Shown: positions 39,097-50,447, numbered from the stretch's first letter. The stretch: 64,000 bases of DNA from CAWJTV01 sp963845695 (GCA_963845695.1 CAWJTQ010000013.1:248001-312000); one strand, 5' to 3'. Translations and numbers: made by a program. Notes: generated by a model from the sequence alone, not told the origin.

Positions 39097-39483
39097 ATGA
39101 AACGTCTCCTGGTTGTCGACGACGCCCTGTTCATGCGGAAAATGATCTCCGGCGTGGCGGCCGAGGCCGGCTGGGAGGTCGTGGGTGAGGCCGGCAACGG
39201 GGTGGAAGCTGTCGCACTATACAAGCAGCTTCATCCTGACCTGGTGACCATGGACCTGGTCATGCCGGAGATGGGGGGCCTGGAGGCCCTGCGCTTGATC
39301 CGCGCCAGTGACCCGGAGGCCCAGGTCGTCGTGGTCACCGCGCTCGACCAGAAGCAGGTGCTCATGGACTCGATCCGTGACGGTGCGATCGACTTCATCG
39401 TCAAGCCGTTCGAGCGTCAGCGGGTCCTCAACCTGCTGGCCAAGCTGGGCGGTCGTGCGGCACCCCCGGCGGCCGCGACTTGA
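39097..39483 (+). CDS. cheY: Response regulator CheY
   Basis: A 128-residue single receiver domain. The acidic pair is D8/D9 (LLVVDDALFMRKMI), phospho-acceptor D53 in DLVTMDLVMPEMGG, Thr81 in VVVVTALDQ and Lys103 in IDFIVKPFERQ. There is no output domain, so it should act by binding a motor or other partner once phosphorylated by CheA. ATG at 39097 is preferred because the upstream frame is translated repeat. Confidence 0.93.
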   Translation: MKRLLVVDDALFMRKMISGVAAEAGWEVVGEAGNGVEAVALYKQLHPDLVTMDLVMPEMGGLEALRLIRASDPEAQVVVVTALDQKQVLMDSIRDGAIDFIVKPFERQRVLNLLAKLGGRAAPPAAAT

Positions 39484-39555
39484 GGCGGGAAGCGGCGGCT
39501 TGGCAGGCAAGGGTTCCACTGACGAGACACCCATCCCATTCCGACGAGACCCACC

Positions 39556-40731
39556 ATGGCAACTCCCGATCGCGAGCACGAGCGAGAAAGCGAACCGGTC
39601 CGCGGCAAGATCCGGGTGCTGATCGTGGACGACTCGGCGCTGATGCGCCGGCTGCTGGGGGATCTGCTGGGCTCGTCGCCGGAGATCGAGATCGCCGGCT
39701 TCGCGCGCGACGGCCGCGAAGCGGTCGTGCAGGCATTGCGCCTGAAGCCGGACGTGATCACGCTCGACGTGGAGATGCCGGAGGTCTCCGGTCTGGACGC
39801 GCTGCCGGCGATCCTGGCCGTCCACGAGGCGCCGGTGGTGATGGTCAGCGCCTTGACGCAGGAAGGGGCCGAGGTGACCTTGCAGGCCCTGGAGCTGGGC
39901 GCGGTCGACTTCCTGCCCAAGCCCGAGCGGAACCAGCTCGCGGAGATGCGTGCCGGCCGCGACCTGCTGATCGCCAAGGTGCTGGGCGCTGCCCAGAGCC
40001 GAGTCCGCCGCCCACGACGCTCCACCGCTGCCCGGGTAGCCACGTCGGCGACAACCGCGACACCGCCCACGACGGCGTCGCGACCCGCTCGCACCACGCC
40101 GAGCCGCGTCTCGGTCGCAGTGGCTTCCCCCTGCATCGTCATCGGCATCTCGACCGGCGGCCCTCAGGCACTCAGCCAGGTCTTCCCGACTCTGACTCCA
40201 CCGCTTCCGCCGATCCTCCTGGTCCAGCACATGCTGGCGGAGTTCACCCGCACATTCGCCGAGCGGCTCGATCGCTACACGCCCTCCACGATCAAGGTCA
40301 AGACGGCCCAGGAAGGCGACCTGGTGCTTCCCGATCAGATCCTGATCGCACCGGGTGGCCGACACCTCGCCCTGACGGGACATCCGCCGCGCGTACGGGC
40401 CACGATCCTCGACACCCCGGAAGTCAGCGGGCATCGGCCTTCGATTGACGTGCTATTCCACGCGGCGGCGAAAGTGTACCAGTCGGCCGCAGTCGGGATC
40501 ATCATGACCGGCATGGGCCGCGACGGCGTCGAGGGCTGCAAGGCCATCCTGGCCGCGGGAGGATTCACCCTCGGCCAGGATGAGGTCACGTCCGTCGTCT
40601 ACGGCATGAACAAGGCGGCATTTCTTGAAGGGGCCATCAAGGCCCAGTTCGCCCTGGACGAGTTGCCCAGTATCCTGCGGCATGTCGCCGGCCTTCGCAC
40701 CGGAGTCGGATCCACCGAGACGGCGGACTGA
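39556..40731 (+). CDS. cheB: Chemotaxis methylesterase/deamidase CheB
   Basis: A 391-residue enzyme that removes methyl groups from the receptor. The N-terminal receiver has acidic D25/D26 (VLIVDDSALMRRLL), phospho-acceptor D71 (TLDVEMPE), and lysine in VDFLPKPE. A Thr/Ala-rich linker (about 150-185) leads to the methylesterase with catalytic Ser199 (IGISTGGPQ), His225 (VQHMLAEF) and Asp323 (GMGRDG). The frame is intact and the gene closes the chemotaxis operon. Phosphorylated CheB counterbalances CheR methylation. Confidence 0.95.
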   Translation: MATPDREHERESEPVRGKIRVLIVDDSALMRRLLGDLLGSSPEIEIAGFARDGREAVVQALRLKPDVITLDVEMPEVSGLDALPAILAVHEAPVVMVSALTQEGAEVTLQALELGAVDFLPKPERNQLAEMRAGRDLLIAKVLGAAQSRVRRPRRSTAARVATSATTATPPTTASRPARTTPSRVSVAVASPCIVIGISTGGPQALSQVFPTLTPPLPPILLVQHMLAEFTRTFAERLDRYTPSTIKVKTAQEGDLVLPDQILIAPGGRHLALTGHPPRVRATILDTPEVSGHRPSIDVLFHAAAKVYQSAAVGIIMTGMGRDGVEGCKAILAAGGFTLGQDEVTSVVYGMNKAAFLEGAIKAQFALDELPSILRHVAGLRTGVGSTETAD

Positions 40732-40938
40732 CAGAAGCGTTCGCTCGATGGCGAAATCCTCGGAGCGACGGCCCCCCGGCCTATCGCTCCCTTCGATCGG
40801 CGACGACGAGAGCCTTCGCCGCTCTGAGAGCCTCCGATGATCGCATCGTCGTCTCTTCCACAGCGAAAAAGCGGAAACGGCATCGGTTCTCCGCTCGCCC
40901 CAAACCTCTCCCGTTTCACGGCCAGCCGCCACGAAGAC
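40732..40938. other. Intergenic gap after cheB
   Basis: About 207 bases between the convergent cheB and PEP-CTERM genes. No gene or clear hairpin followed by a T-run is seen. Confidence 0.4.
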
Positions 40939-41820
40939 TCAGGCTCCACGCGCCCCGGCCCGGGGCGCTGCCGGCCCACGGCTCGTGCGGCGGAACCACG
41001 ATCTTCGACCGATCACGCCCATCCCGATCAATCCGAGAAACAGAAGCGAGGCCGTGGTCGGCTCGGGAACGCTTTGCACTTGGGACGTGAATGTCCCGAG
41101 GCCGCCCGTGACCGGCGTGACTTGGCCCGACGAGGCAACCTGGAAATCATGGCCGCCCCCATTGGCATCCAGGCCAGCCAGGAAGACGCCCCCGGTCCCC
41201 CAGTTCCAGGCCCCGGCCTTGAACAGCAGGTCGTACACTCCGAATGACGGCCCGACGGGCTGACCGAGGACCGTGGCCTGTGCCGTCCCGACACTCGCCA
41301 CGAGGTAGAGGGGGAGCGGGGGAGGAAAGGTCACGAAGAGAGCCCCCTTGATCTCCGTGTCGAGCAACGGAAATCCGGGAAGCGGAACGGTGATCTTTCC
41401 TGCCACGAAGTATGTGGGATCGCCCGTAATACCGGCGGTGTAGGAGCTACTCCAGGTCGTCGAGCCAAGCGATCCGTTCGTGGTGACGTCCCACTCGTCG
41501 GTGGTCGTGTTGAATTCGCCGGTTGCCTTCAGGGTCATGCTCTGCCCGAGATAGGTCGTCCCCGGATTGAGGTTGAAACTGAAAGTTTGGCCGGAGATGT
41601 TCTGATTGCTTGTGAAGCTCAATGGTGACGAATTGTCCGGGCCGAAGTAGCGGCCGATAAACGTCATCTCGGCGCCCTCGGTCTCCATCATGATCTCGGT
41701 GTTCTGGGCCCAGGCCGGGATCGAGCCGGCCAGGAGTCGGCCGGGACTGATGAATCCCAGCGACAGGGTCAGGACCGCGAGAAGCTGTAGCCTCGACATC
41801 AAAGGGAAGCATGTGACCAT
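40939..41820 (-). CDS. PEP-CTERM-anchored exported protein
   Basis: A 293-residue secreted protein. The signal peptide (MSRLQLLAVLTLSLGFISPG) is followed by a beta-rich mature domain with Thr/Gly-rich strands such as TSNQNISGQTFSFNLNPGTT, and a C-terminal sorting signal: VPEPTT, then ASLLFLGLIGMGVIGRR and a basic tail. The PEP-CTERM signal targets the protein to the exosortase/archaeosortase system for envelope anchoring. No exosortase gene is in this window. The mature domain has no family I recognise. Confidence 0.85.
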   Translation of the reverse strand: MVTCFPLMSRLQLLAVLTLSLGFISPGRLLAGSIPAWAQNTEIMMETEGAEMTFIGRYFGPDNSSPLSFTSNQNISGQTFSFNLNPGTTYLGQSMTLKATGEFNTTTDEWDVTTNGSLGSTTWSSSYTAGITGDPTYFVAGKITVPLPGFPLLDTEIKGALFVTFPPPLPLYLVASVGTAQATVLGQPVGPSFGVYDLLFKAGAWNWGTGGVFLAGLDANGGGHDFQVASSGQVTPVTGGLGTFTSQVQSVPEPTTASLLFLGLIGMGVIGRRSWFRRTSRGPAAPRAGARGA

Positions 41821-42035
41821 GGTGTCCTCACTTCTTTCTGCGGGGAATGCGTGTCGGGATTACACCGCGAGACCGCTTCCCCTGGTTTCTCGTCATGAAC
41901 TAACAAACGATAAACACTCTGCTCTGACTGCGATTCTTGAAGATGCGAGAATTCGCGTGACGAACGGGTCGAGTTGAACGCGAACCTACCGATCGAGGTG
42001 AACCCCGGGGTCCATCCTCGCGCGACCCGGCCCGA

Positions 42036-42450
42036 TCAGGCCCCCGCGACCGTGGGAACTCGGGCCCTGGCGGCCTTGCACGCCCACCAGGCGTAACCCA
42101 GCAGGCCCAGGGCACCGAGGAAGACCCATCACCCACGACGAGGGCTCGGGGACGCTGCTGATCGTCGTGGTGTAGGTACCCGCGCCCCCCGTGATGGGCG
42201 TCCTGCCCGTGGTGGCGTCCCCGAAAGAGAGAACTTGGTAGGGAGCCTTGGGGGCGGGCTGGAAGAGATCTACCCGACACCAATTCTCCACGCGAACAAA
42301 GAACCGAGACCAATTCTCCCCTGCCATCATTACCCACCCGGGGACTGTCCCATCGAATCCGGTTGTTCGGTTTCGCCTGGAGAGCCCCCAGAGCACGAAC
42401 TTCCCGTGGTCGGCTGGGCCGCAGATTCGGTCGGGGGAGAAAGAAAAGAT
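42036..42450 (-). pseudogene. C-terminal PEP-CTERM segment abutting the Rhs toxin
   Basis: On the minus strand the frame through 42440-42110 reads FDGTVPGWVMMAGENWSRFF, VENWCRVDLFQ, then GAGTYTTTISSVPEPSSWV. One base change later the other frame completes the anchor with LGALGLLGYAWWACKAARAR and a TGA at 42036. There is no signal peptide or full mature domain. The segment starts where the Rhs deaminase tip ends. It is either a truncated PEP-CTERM gene or the real tail of the Rhs protein after an indel; I cannot decide from sequence. Confidence 0.5.
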
Positions 42451-45400
42451 AGTTGAAGCCGGAGACGTATCTAATGCCAAGGTAATTCAGCACTTGCTGA
42501 CACGAGGCACAGGGGGGTATCGGTTCTCCCGTACTGACAGCGGCAGTTTCAAGCGTGCCCCCCGAGGGATTGATCCCGTTTTCGATAGCCTGGGAGATCG
42601 CGTCGATTTCGGCACAGCGGCCGTGAAAGGCGGAACGGAGGTTCGGAGGGAGGTTTCGGAGGAAACTCTGGAGCGAGCGTATCGGGTTGCCCCTGAAACC
42701 GCTCCGACCCGAGAAGGACTCTGCTCCCTTCCTGAAGAGGGCGACAACGCCGGGTCGCCGCATCCCTGGCCCCCCCGGTATATTCCGGTTCGGCGTGTTA
42801 CGGTATAAGCCCGCGATATTGCGGATGGTGCTGCGGTTGGATACGAACCTAGTGAACAGGTAGCCTCCCAATGCGCCACCCGCGCCACCCACAACCGCGC
42901 CGTGCCCTATGCCCGGCAGGATCCCTTGCCAGCCGTTCTGAATAAACCCGTTGATGCCCCCCACCGCGCCGCCGCCGGCCGCGCCGCCGGCCAGGCCGCT
43001 GACTGTGGCTGCGGGGAGGGTGCCGATCCGACTTGCGGTCGCGTTGAACACCCGGTTACCGACGGCCCCCCCGATCTTCCCTCCCAGGGCGCCGAATCCG
43101 GTTTCAACCAGCAGACTTCCCGGATCGAAGTGAGTCTGTTTTCCGCTGATCAGGTTGGCTGTCTGCCTCGTCAGATTGCTCGCCGCGCCGCCAGCCGCCC
43201 CGGCCAGAGTCGGATTGCCGGTGGCCGCCAATACGGCCCCTCCGACGGCACCGCCGACTCCAGCCGCCGTATAGTCTGTCAGACTGGAGACTTTCCCCGA
43301 GAGGAGATCGCTGACGCCCTGGGACGCCACCCCCACGAGGAATCCCACCCCGGCGCCGGCCAAGATCTGGAACCACTCGCCGTCGGGATCCGTCGCGTCG
43401 GTCGCGTCGTTGTTGACATATCGGTCGAGGTTCGTATCCCCCGCGTAAAAACCGATCGGGTCTTTACTCGTCCATCGGCCCGTCGTCGGATCGTAGTACC
43501 GCGCCCGGTTGTATTGCAGGCCCGTCACACGATCGAACTCGCGGCCGGTCCAGAGATACCGATCACTAGCCGAGGGGTTGGTCTCGGCGATGATGTTGCC
43601 GTATCCGTCGTAGGTGATCCGATCGATTACGACGCCGGTTGCGTCGGTGATCACGTTCACCGAGCCCAGCCGATCGAGCAGAGTACCAGGCTACCGTCCC
43701 GCTGGCCGAGATCCGCGCTGTCACGGAATCGACCGTGTTGAGGAACAGCCGCCTCGTCACCAGGTTGTCGTTCCCATCCAGATCGGCCCAGACGTTCTGG
43801 CCGTCATAGGCGAACCGTGTGACCTGGGTCGGCAGGCTGCTGCCGGTCACGTCCTCCTCGATCCGGTTGCCCAGCGCATCGTAGATGTAGGTGGCGCTGG
43901 CGATCGTGGTGCCGCTCCTGTACCTCGACGGCCGTCGTCATCTGGTTCACGCTGTTGTAGGTATAGGTCCAGGTGATGCCGCGATCGGGTCCGGTGGCAA
44001 CGCCGACCTTCTCGATCAGGTTGCCTTCGGCGTCATAGGTGTAATTCCAGGTCCCATCGGAGAGGAGCTGGTTGTCCGGGCCATCACATTGTTACCGCCG
44101 ATCCGGTTGCCGTTGAGGTCGTAAGAGTAGTCGATCGTGGCGAGAAGAGAGGTCTCGCTGGTCAATTCGCTGTCGGCGTCGTAAGTATAGGTCGTGGTGA
44201 TCCCGAGGTTATCCTCGGTCGTTACGCGGTCGTCGAGGTCGTAAGTGTAAGTGAAGTTCGCCACGATCGTGCCGGCGCCGTTGCGATCCAGCAGGTTCGT
44301 GAGGTCGCCATCGGCGTTATAGGTGTAGAACGACTGGACCACGACCTGGGTCCCGGCCAGGTCGCTGTAGCGGGTCTCGGTCGAGAGCTCGCCGCGGCCG
44401 TCGTAGGTCAGGTCGATCCGGAGCGGAACCTGGCCCATGCCGCCGAACTGCTCGCTGATCAGCTCGTTGTCGGCGTCGTAGACGTAGGTCGTCACACCGC
44501 CGAGCGAGTCCTGCGTCTCGATTCGGTTACCGTCGGCGTCGTACGTATACGTCAGCGTCAGGCCGAACGGGTCCTCGGTCGAGATGACGCGGTCCAGCGC
44601 GTCGTAGGTCATCGTGTACGTGCCGCTGAAGTCGCTGGCCGTCAGTTTGTTGCCGTCAGCATCATAGGTGTAGGTGAAGACATCACTCATGGCCCCATCT
44701 GGAATCATACCAGGTCTCACCCACCAGGCGGCCGTCGGCGTCGTAGGCGTAGGTGATGACGCGGCCCAAGGCGTCGGTACTGGAGGTCAGGCGATCCAGG
44801 GCGTCGTAGACATAGGTCGTGACGGCCCCCTGAGGAACGGCCAGCGTCGGGGGATCGACGATCTCGACCTTGCGGTTCAGCGCGTCATAGACGAACGTCG
44901 TCCGGTTGTTATCGGGATCGATCAGCCCCGTCTCGTTGCTGTCGGCGTCGTAGAGATAGGTGGTGATGCCCCCGCGGGGGTCGATCATCTCGACCTGGCG
45001 GTTGAGCGCATCGTACTCGTAGGAAGTGGTATTTCCGAGCGGGTCGATCGTGGCGATCACGTCGTCGTCCGCGTCGTAGACCGTCGTCGTGATCCCGCTG
45101 TCGAGCTGCTCGACGCTCGTTTGGCGATTCAGGGCATCGTAGGTGTAGGTCGTGCGGAGAGCCCAGCGGGTCGATTATCGCGATGACGTTATCGTCCGCG
45201 TCATAGAGCGTGGTCGTCGTCCGGCCCATAGGATCGGTCATCGGAGACTTGGCGGTTGAGCGCATCGTAGTCGTAGGTGGTCGCATTCCCCCGCGGATCT
45301 ATGGTCTCGATGACGTTGCCGTCGGCGTCGTAGACCGTCATCGTGATCTCATTCAGCGGGTCGATCGTCTCGATCTCCCGGTTTAACGCGTCATAGACGT

Positions 45401-48400
45401 AGCGTCGTCGTGAAGCCGCGGGGGTCGGTGGTGGCAATGATGTTGTCGTCGGCGTCGTAGACCGTCGTCGTGGTCAGGACGAGGGGATCGGTGACAGAGA
45501 CCTGGCGGTTGAGTCCGTCGTAGGTGTAGATCGTGGCCTGGCCCAGGGCGTCGATCGTCTCGGTGACATTACCGTCGGCGTCGTAGACTATGGTCGTGGA
45601 TCGCTGCACAGGCGTGCCGACGGCCTCCGTCTCGCCCGTCTGGCGGTTCAAGGCATCATAGGAATAAGTGGTGACTCGACCGAGGGCGTCGATCGTCTCA
45701 ATGACGTTGCCATCGGCGTCATAGACGGTGGTCGTGGTCCGCTGCACGAGGGTGCCGACGGCCTCCGTCTCACCGGTTTGCCGATTCAGTGCGTCATAGG
45801 AATAGGTGGTGCCGCGGCCCAGGGCGTCGATCGTCTCGACGACGTTGCCGTCGGCGTCATAGACCGTGGTCGTACTTCGCTGCACGGGGGTGCCGACGGC
45901 GTCGGTTTCTCCTGTCCGTCGGTTCAGCGCGTCATAGGAATAGGTGGCAACGTGACCCAGGGCGTCGATCGTCTCGATGACGTCGCCGTCGGGGTCGTAG
46001 ATCGTCGTCGTGGTCCGCTGTACGGGCGTGCCGACCGCCTCGGTCTCCCCCGTCTGGCGGTTCAAGGCGTCGTAGAAGTATGTGGTGATATGATTCAGGG
46101 CATCGATCGTCTCGGTCACGTTGCCGTCGGCGTCATAGACGGTGGTCGTGGACCGCTGCACGGGCGTGCCGACCGCCTCAGTCTCCCCCGTTAAACGGTT
46201 GAGAGCGTCATACGAGTAGGTGGTGACGCGGCCCGAGGGCGTCGATCGTCTCGATGATGTTGCCGACGGCGTCGTACATCGTCGTCGTCGTGCGTTGTAC
46301 GGGCGTGCCGACCGCGTCGGTTTCGCCGGTCGGTCGGCCCCTCAGGTCGTAGGAATAGGTCGTGACTCGCCCGAGGGGATCGGTCATCGCGATCTGCTCG
46401 TTATCCAGATCATAGGCGTAACTCGTCACTCCTCCGAGGGCATCGGTGGTCAAAATCAGGTTGCCGACCGGGTCATAGGCGTATTTCGTCGTGTTCCCGT
46501 CGGGATCGGTCTCGCTGATCAGTTCCTCCAGACCGTCGTAGCCGTACAGGGTGATGGACTGCACCGGCGTCCCCGCCGCGTCAATCTCTTCGATCTCCAG
46601 CCCGCGCTGATCGTAGACATAGCGCGTCACATGGCCCAGCGGATCGGTGACGCTCGTCACGTCCCCCTGTGCGTCGTAGGTCGTGATGGTGACGCCCTTC
46701 AGCGGATCGATCTCCTCGATCAACGCGCCGCATTCCGTCGTACACGTAGGTCGTCACCACGGCCTAGCGGGTCCTCGACGGTGATCTGATTTCCGGCCTG
46801 ATCGTAGGTGTACGTCGTGCGATCGCCCAGCGGATCGATCTCGTTGACCATCAGCCGCTGGCTGTTGTACTGGTAGGTGGTCGTGTGGCCCAGCGGATCG
46901 GTGGTGCTCTGGAGCAGGCCGTTGGACCAGACTTCGGTCGTCACTCCACCCAGCGCGTCGGTGTCGAGGTCAGGTCGCCCACGCTGTTGTAGGTGTAGGT
47001 CGTGAGACGTCCCAGCTCGTCTTGCTCGACCGTGACCTGGTGGAAGGTGGGGTCGTACTGGTAGCGCTCGGCGGTGCCATCGGGATTGGTGACCTGGATC
47101 AGCACGCCATCCCCCGCGCCGTACTGATAGGTATACTGCGTCACGCGGCCCATCGCATCGGTGTACACCGTGGGCTGACCGGCGAAGTCGTACTGGTACG
47201 TCTGGATGCCGCCGTCGGGCGTCTCGATCCTGGTGGGCTGGCCGAGCGAGTCGAGCGTGTACGTCGCCAACTGGTCCAGGGCGTCGGTCATCACCGCCAC
47301 TGCCTGGTTAACCGAGATGGCCGGGTTGGTCTGGAGGCCCTGGATCGACTCCGGCACCAGCCCCATCGTCGTCCCCAGTCCCTGGTTGACACCCGTCAAC
47401 ACACCGGTCGTCGGATCATACGTATAGGTGGTGGTTTCCGTGCCCCAGGAGTCGGTGAGCTGGTGGCCGGCATCGTCGTAGGTGAAGGTGCACAGGCTGC
47501 TGTCAGGGTAGGTGATGCCGGTCAGGTCATCGGCCGAATCGTGGGCGAAAGTCATGACCCGGTCGCCCGTCTCGACGATTTCCGACAACTCGCCATTCGC
47601 GTAAGTGAACGTGGCCGTCCAGCCGCCGGGTTGGGTAAAGGAGGTCAGATTACCCGATGAGTTGTACGCAAAGGTCTCGGAAGGGCCGTCGGGCAGGACG
47701 ATGCTCGTCAAGAGTCCCTGGCTGTTGAAATTCCACTTGATCTGTTGAGGATTCGTGTAAGTCAACGTCCCGTTGCTGTTCCGGACCAGGGTGCCGAAGT
47801 CATTGGGCGGGCTAACGAATGTATTCCCATTTCCGGCCTGGAACTCGCGAGTGCCGCCTCCGCCATCGACCCACAGGTAACCGCCCTGGCCGTCGGAGAC
47901 CAGTTGGACCGTCCCGCTGAGGCTCCAGCCCTGACCGATCGGGTCAGTCGGCCCGTTGACCACCACGGGGGTCGAGCCGCTGATAGTATTGTCGATGACA
48001 TTGCCATTGGGCAGAGTGGCCCGGATCTCCACCTCCCAGGGATAGACGCCGGAGGTCGTCACCGGGTTGGCCACCTGGGTGCTCAGGAGATAGACGTCAC
48101 CCGGCTTGTGTCCCGTGGTGGCGAAGGTGACCCAGGGCTGAGGCGTGCCGTTGTCCCAGGTGAGCTGGACCTGGATCTGGGTCGGGACGGGCCCATTGGG
48201 GTCGCTGGCAAAGGTGGCCGGGATGATCGGTTGGACGTTGACCGTGTCGGAATTATAGGTCGGTGACGGGTCGAAGAACGCGGCGCTGTCGGGCGGGCAG
48301 TTGCAAGGCGGGGCAGGGTCGAGATTGACCCCGGTCTGCTGGTTACCGTTGAGCGGTCCGACGCTACCCGGGCCGAAGGGGATCGACTCGGAGCTGGGGT

Positions 48401-49479
48401 CCGGAGTGACGGATTGGTAGCCGGGGATCCAGGGGAGGTTGCCGACCTGGCCGGCGGATGACTCGTCCCACCAGATCGAGGTGTGTCCCGGCCCGAGGGC
48501 GATGCCCTCGGGACCGGAGCCGGTGGTCGGGAGCGTGTATTGCGTGATGATCCCGCCGGTCGTGATCCGGCCCAGGATGCTGGCCGTGTCCTCGGTGAAC
48601 CAGAGGTTGCCGTCGGAGCCGGCGACGATGTCGAAGGGGCAGAGGCCCGACTGGCCGAGCGAGAACTCGGTGATCACGCCACTGGTCGTGATCCGGCCGA
48701 TCTTGCTCGAGCCATTCTCGGTAAACCAGAGGTTGCCGTCGGGGCCGGCCGCGATGCCCCAGGGCATGGCGTTCTTGGTGGGGACGGCGAACACGGTGAT
48801 GGCGCCGCCGGGAGTGACCCGCGCGATCTTGTCGCCGACCGACTCGGTCACCCACAGGTTGCCGTCGCTACCGGTCGTGATCCGCACCGGCCGGCTGCCC
48901 GTACTGAGCGAATAGGTCGTGATCCCGCCCCCCGGCGTGACCGTCCCCACCACGCTGGTGCCGTAGCCGACGAACCAGGGATCGCCGTCGGGACCGGCGG
49001 TAATCCCCTGGGGATTGGTCCCCGCGGGCAGCGGGTACTGGGCCAGGACGGAGCCGGAGCCGGCCGTGGAAAAGGTGCGCGATGTAGGGAGTCGTTCCGT
49101 TCTCCGTGATCCAGAGCGTGCCGTCGGGCGCGGCGGTGATGCCGTAGGGCATCCCCGAGACCGGGACCGTCTTGACGATCGCACCGGTCGAGGAGAAGGC
49201 GACGACCTCCTTGGCGGCGTACTCGGTGACCCAGAGGTTGCCATCGACACCGGCGGCGGCCGACACCGGCTGAGCGAGCGAGGACGTCGCGGGATATTCG
49301 GTGACGCCGGGGCCCGTCGAGAGGAGCTGTCGGCTCTCCAGGCGCATGACCTCCAAGCGAACCTTGGGTCGCCGGGGACGCGGACGGTCGGGCCGAGAAC
49401 GGCACCACGAGGTGAGGGAGGACTTCCAGCGCATCGGAAACCTCGGTCTGGGAAGATAGGACTTGGGTGCGGAGGTCAT
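42440..49479 (-). CDS. Rhs/YD-repeat giant with propeller N-terminus and deaminase-type toxin tip
   Basis: About 2,300 codons on the minus strand with nine or more frame changes. From 49479 the N-terminus has the LEPR-XLL-like motif MRLESRQLLS, so it is a surface protein. A seven-bladed virginiamycin-B-lyase-type propeller follows: repeated PDGNLWFTE-GS-IGRIT blocks (about 49300-48440). Many YD repeats (YDALNRQ, TVYDADGNVIETID) lead to the Rhs core LQYNRARYYDPTTGRWTSKD-DPDGE near 43500. A Gly-rich stretch (43350-42800) then gives the tip: GRCAEIDAI (zinc C-x-E, 42614) and PIPPCASCQQVL (PCxxC). This is the YwqJ-like nucleic-acid deaminase pattern used by polymorphic toxins. No immunity gene is recognised downstream. 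Confidence 0.75.
45540..46240 (-). repeat. 138-bp tandem repeat within the Rhs gene
   Basis: Five near-identical copies of a 46-residue YD unit: TTTVYDADGNVIETIDALGR, TTYSYDALNRQTGETEAVGT and PVQRS. Copies differ at only a few positions (VTETIDALNH, GRGTTYSY). The high identity suggests recent amplification by unequal exchange, and such arrays are also prone to collapse in assembly. Confidence 0.8.
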
Positions 49480-49553
49480 CCGGCCGCCCCGGCCGGATCA
49501 GGGTGACTTCGGCCGCCCGGGCCTCGGGCGGCAGGATCGGTTGACAGGTCGAC

Positions 49554-50447
49554 TCAGTGCCGTGCGGCCCGCGTGCACCGGCGCGCGGCCAGAGCGGTCG
49601 CGCCCAGGAGCCCCACGACGACGAGGAACAAGCTCGAGGGCTCGGGGACCGATTGCAGGGCCACGATCCCGTAATCGTTGTACGGCGAGCCGTCGTTGGT
49701 CATGAAGGCGACGTCTATGCACAGTTCATCCCCGGCCTTGACGTGGATCGTCGCCGAGTCGAGCTGAGACGCCGAGAAGACATCACCGGATGTGTCAAAG
49801 ATCGGCGCGACGCCTGTGCTGCTCGAAGGTTGGACGTCGAGCCAGGCGAAGCCGGGATCTCCTCCCGATGTCGGCAGCCCCGTCACATCCGCCGAGGTCC
49901 CAAAGTTCCCCAGCCCCGTGTAGCCGGATGGCAGCGTGCCCCCCGGCTGGAACTGGACGATCTTGTTGCCATTGAGCGTGATATTGTCGGTCGCCAAGGC
50001 GTCGCCGCCCTGGCTGCCGAAGACGTTGGCCACCTCCCAGACGATCTGGAAGTTCCCCGCGACCGTGAAGGTGTAGCACGAGGTGACCCAGCCCGTCGTC
50101 CCGCCAGCGTTGCTGTTGAACCCAAAGGGGCCATAAGTCGTCCCGTCCGGAAGAGGGCCGACCATCGTGTTGCTCAGCCCGCCCGAGGCCGACGAGAGCA
50201 TCACACCACTGGAGATCGGCGGAAGATTGGGATTCTGCTGGGTGGGGTCGTTGGGATAGCTATCACCACCGGCCGGCACATTCCCGGTGTAGTCCGTTGA
50301 CGCCGAGAACAGAATGATGCTGCCCGCCACCGCCTCGCGCCCGGCCCCGTGCAGCAGCACGGCGACCACGATCACCACCCTCGGCATCCTTGCAGCTTCT
50401 CGACCCATCATCATTCGGAACACGCTCGTACCCTCCCACTTTTTCAT
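49554..50447 (-). CDS. PEP-CTERM-anchored exported protein
   Basis: A 297-residue protein from the ATG at 50447 (MKKWEGTSVFRMMM); the start at 50486 adds 13 residues. The signal region MPRVVIVVAVLLHGAGREAVAG is followed by a beta-rich domain (FTVAGNFQIVWEVANVFGSQ, DNITLNGNKIVQFQPGG, ATIHVKAGDELCIDVAFM), as in carbohydrate- or calcium-binding beta sandwiches. It ends in the sorting signal SVPEPSSLFLVVVGLLGATA with a basic tail. It is divergent from the ECF sigma operon and just upstream, on the minus strand, of the Rhs gene. Confidence 0.85.
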   Translation of the reverse strand: MKKWEGTSVFRMMMGREAARMPRVVIVVAVLLHGAGREAVAGSIILFSASTDYTGNVPAGGDSYPNDPTQQNPNLPPISSGVMLSSASGGLSNTMVGPLPDGTTYGPFGFNSNAGGTTGWVTSCYTFTVAGNFQIVWEVANVFGSQGGDALATDNITLNGNKIVQFQPGGTLPSGYTGLGNFGTSADVTGLPTSGGDPGFAWLDVQPSSSTGVAPIFDTSGDVFSASQLDSATIHVKAGDELCIDVAFMTNDGSPYNDYGIVALQSVPEPSSLFLVVVGLLGATALAARRCTRAARH

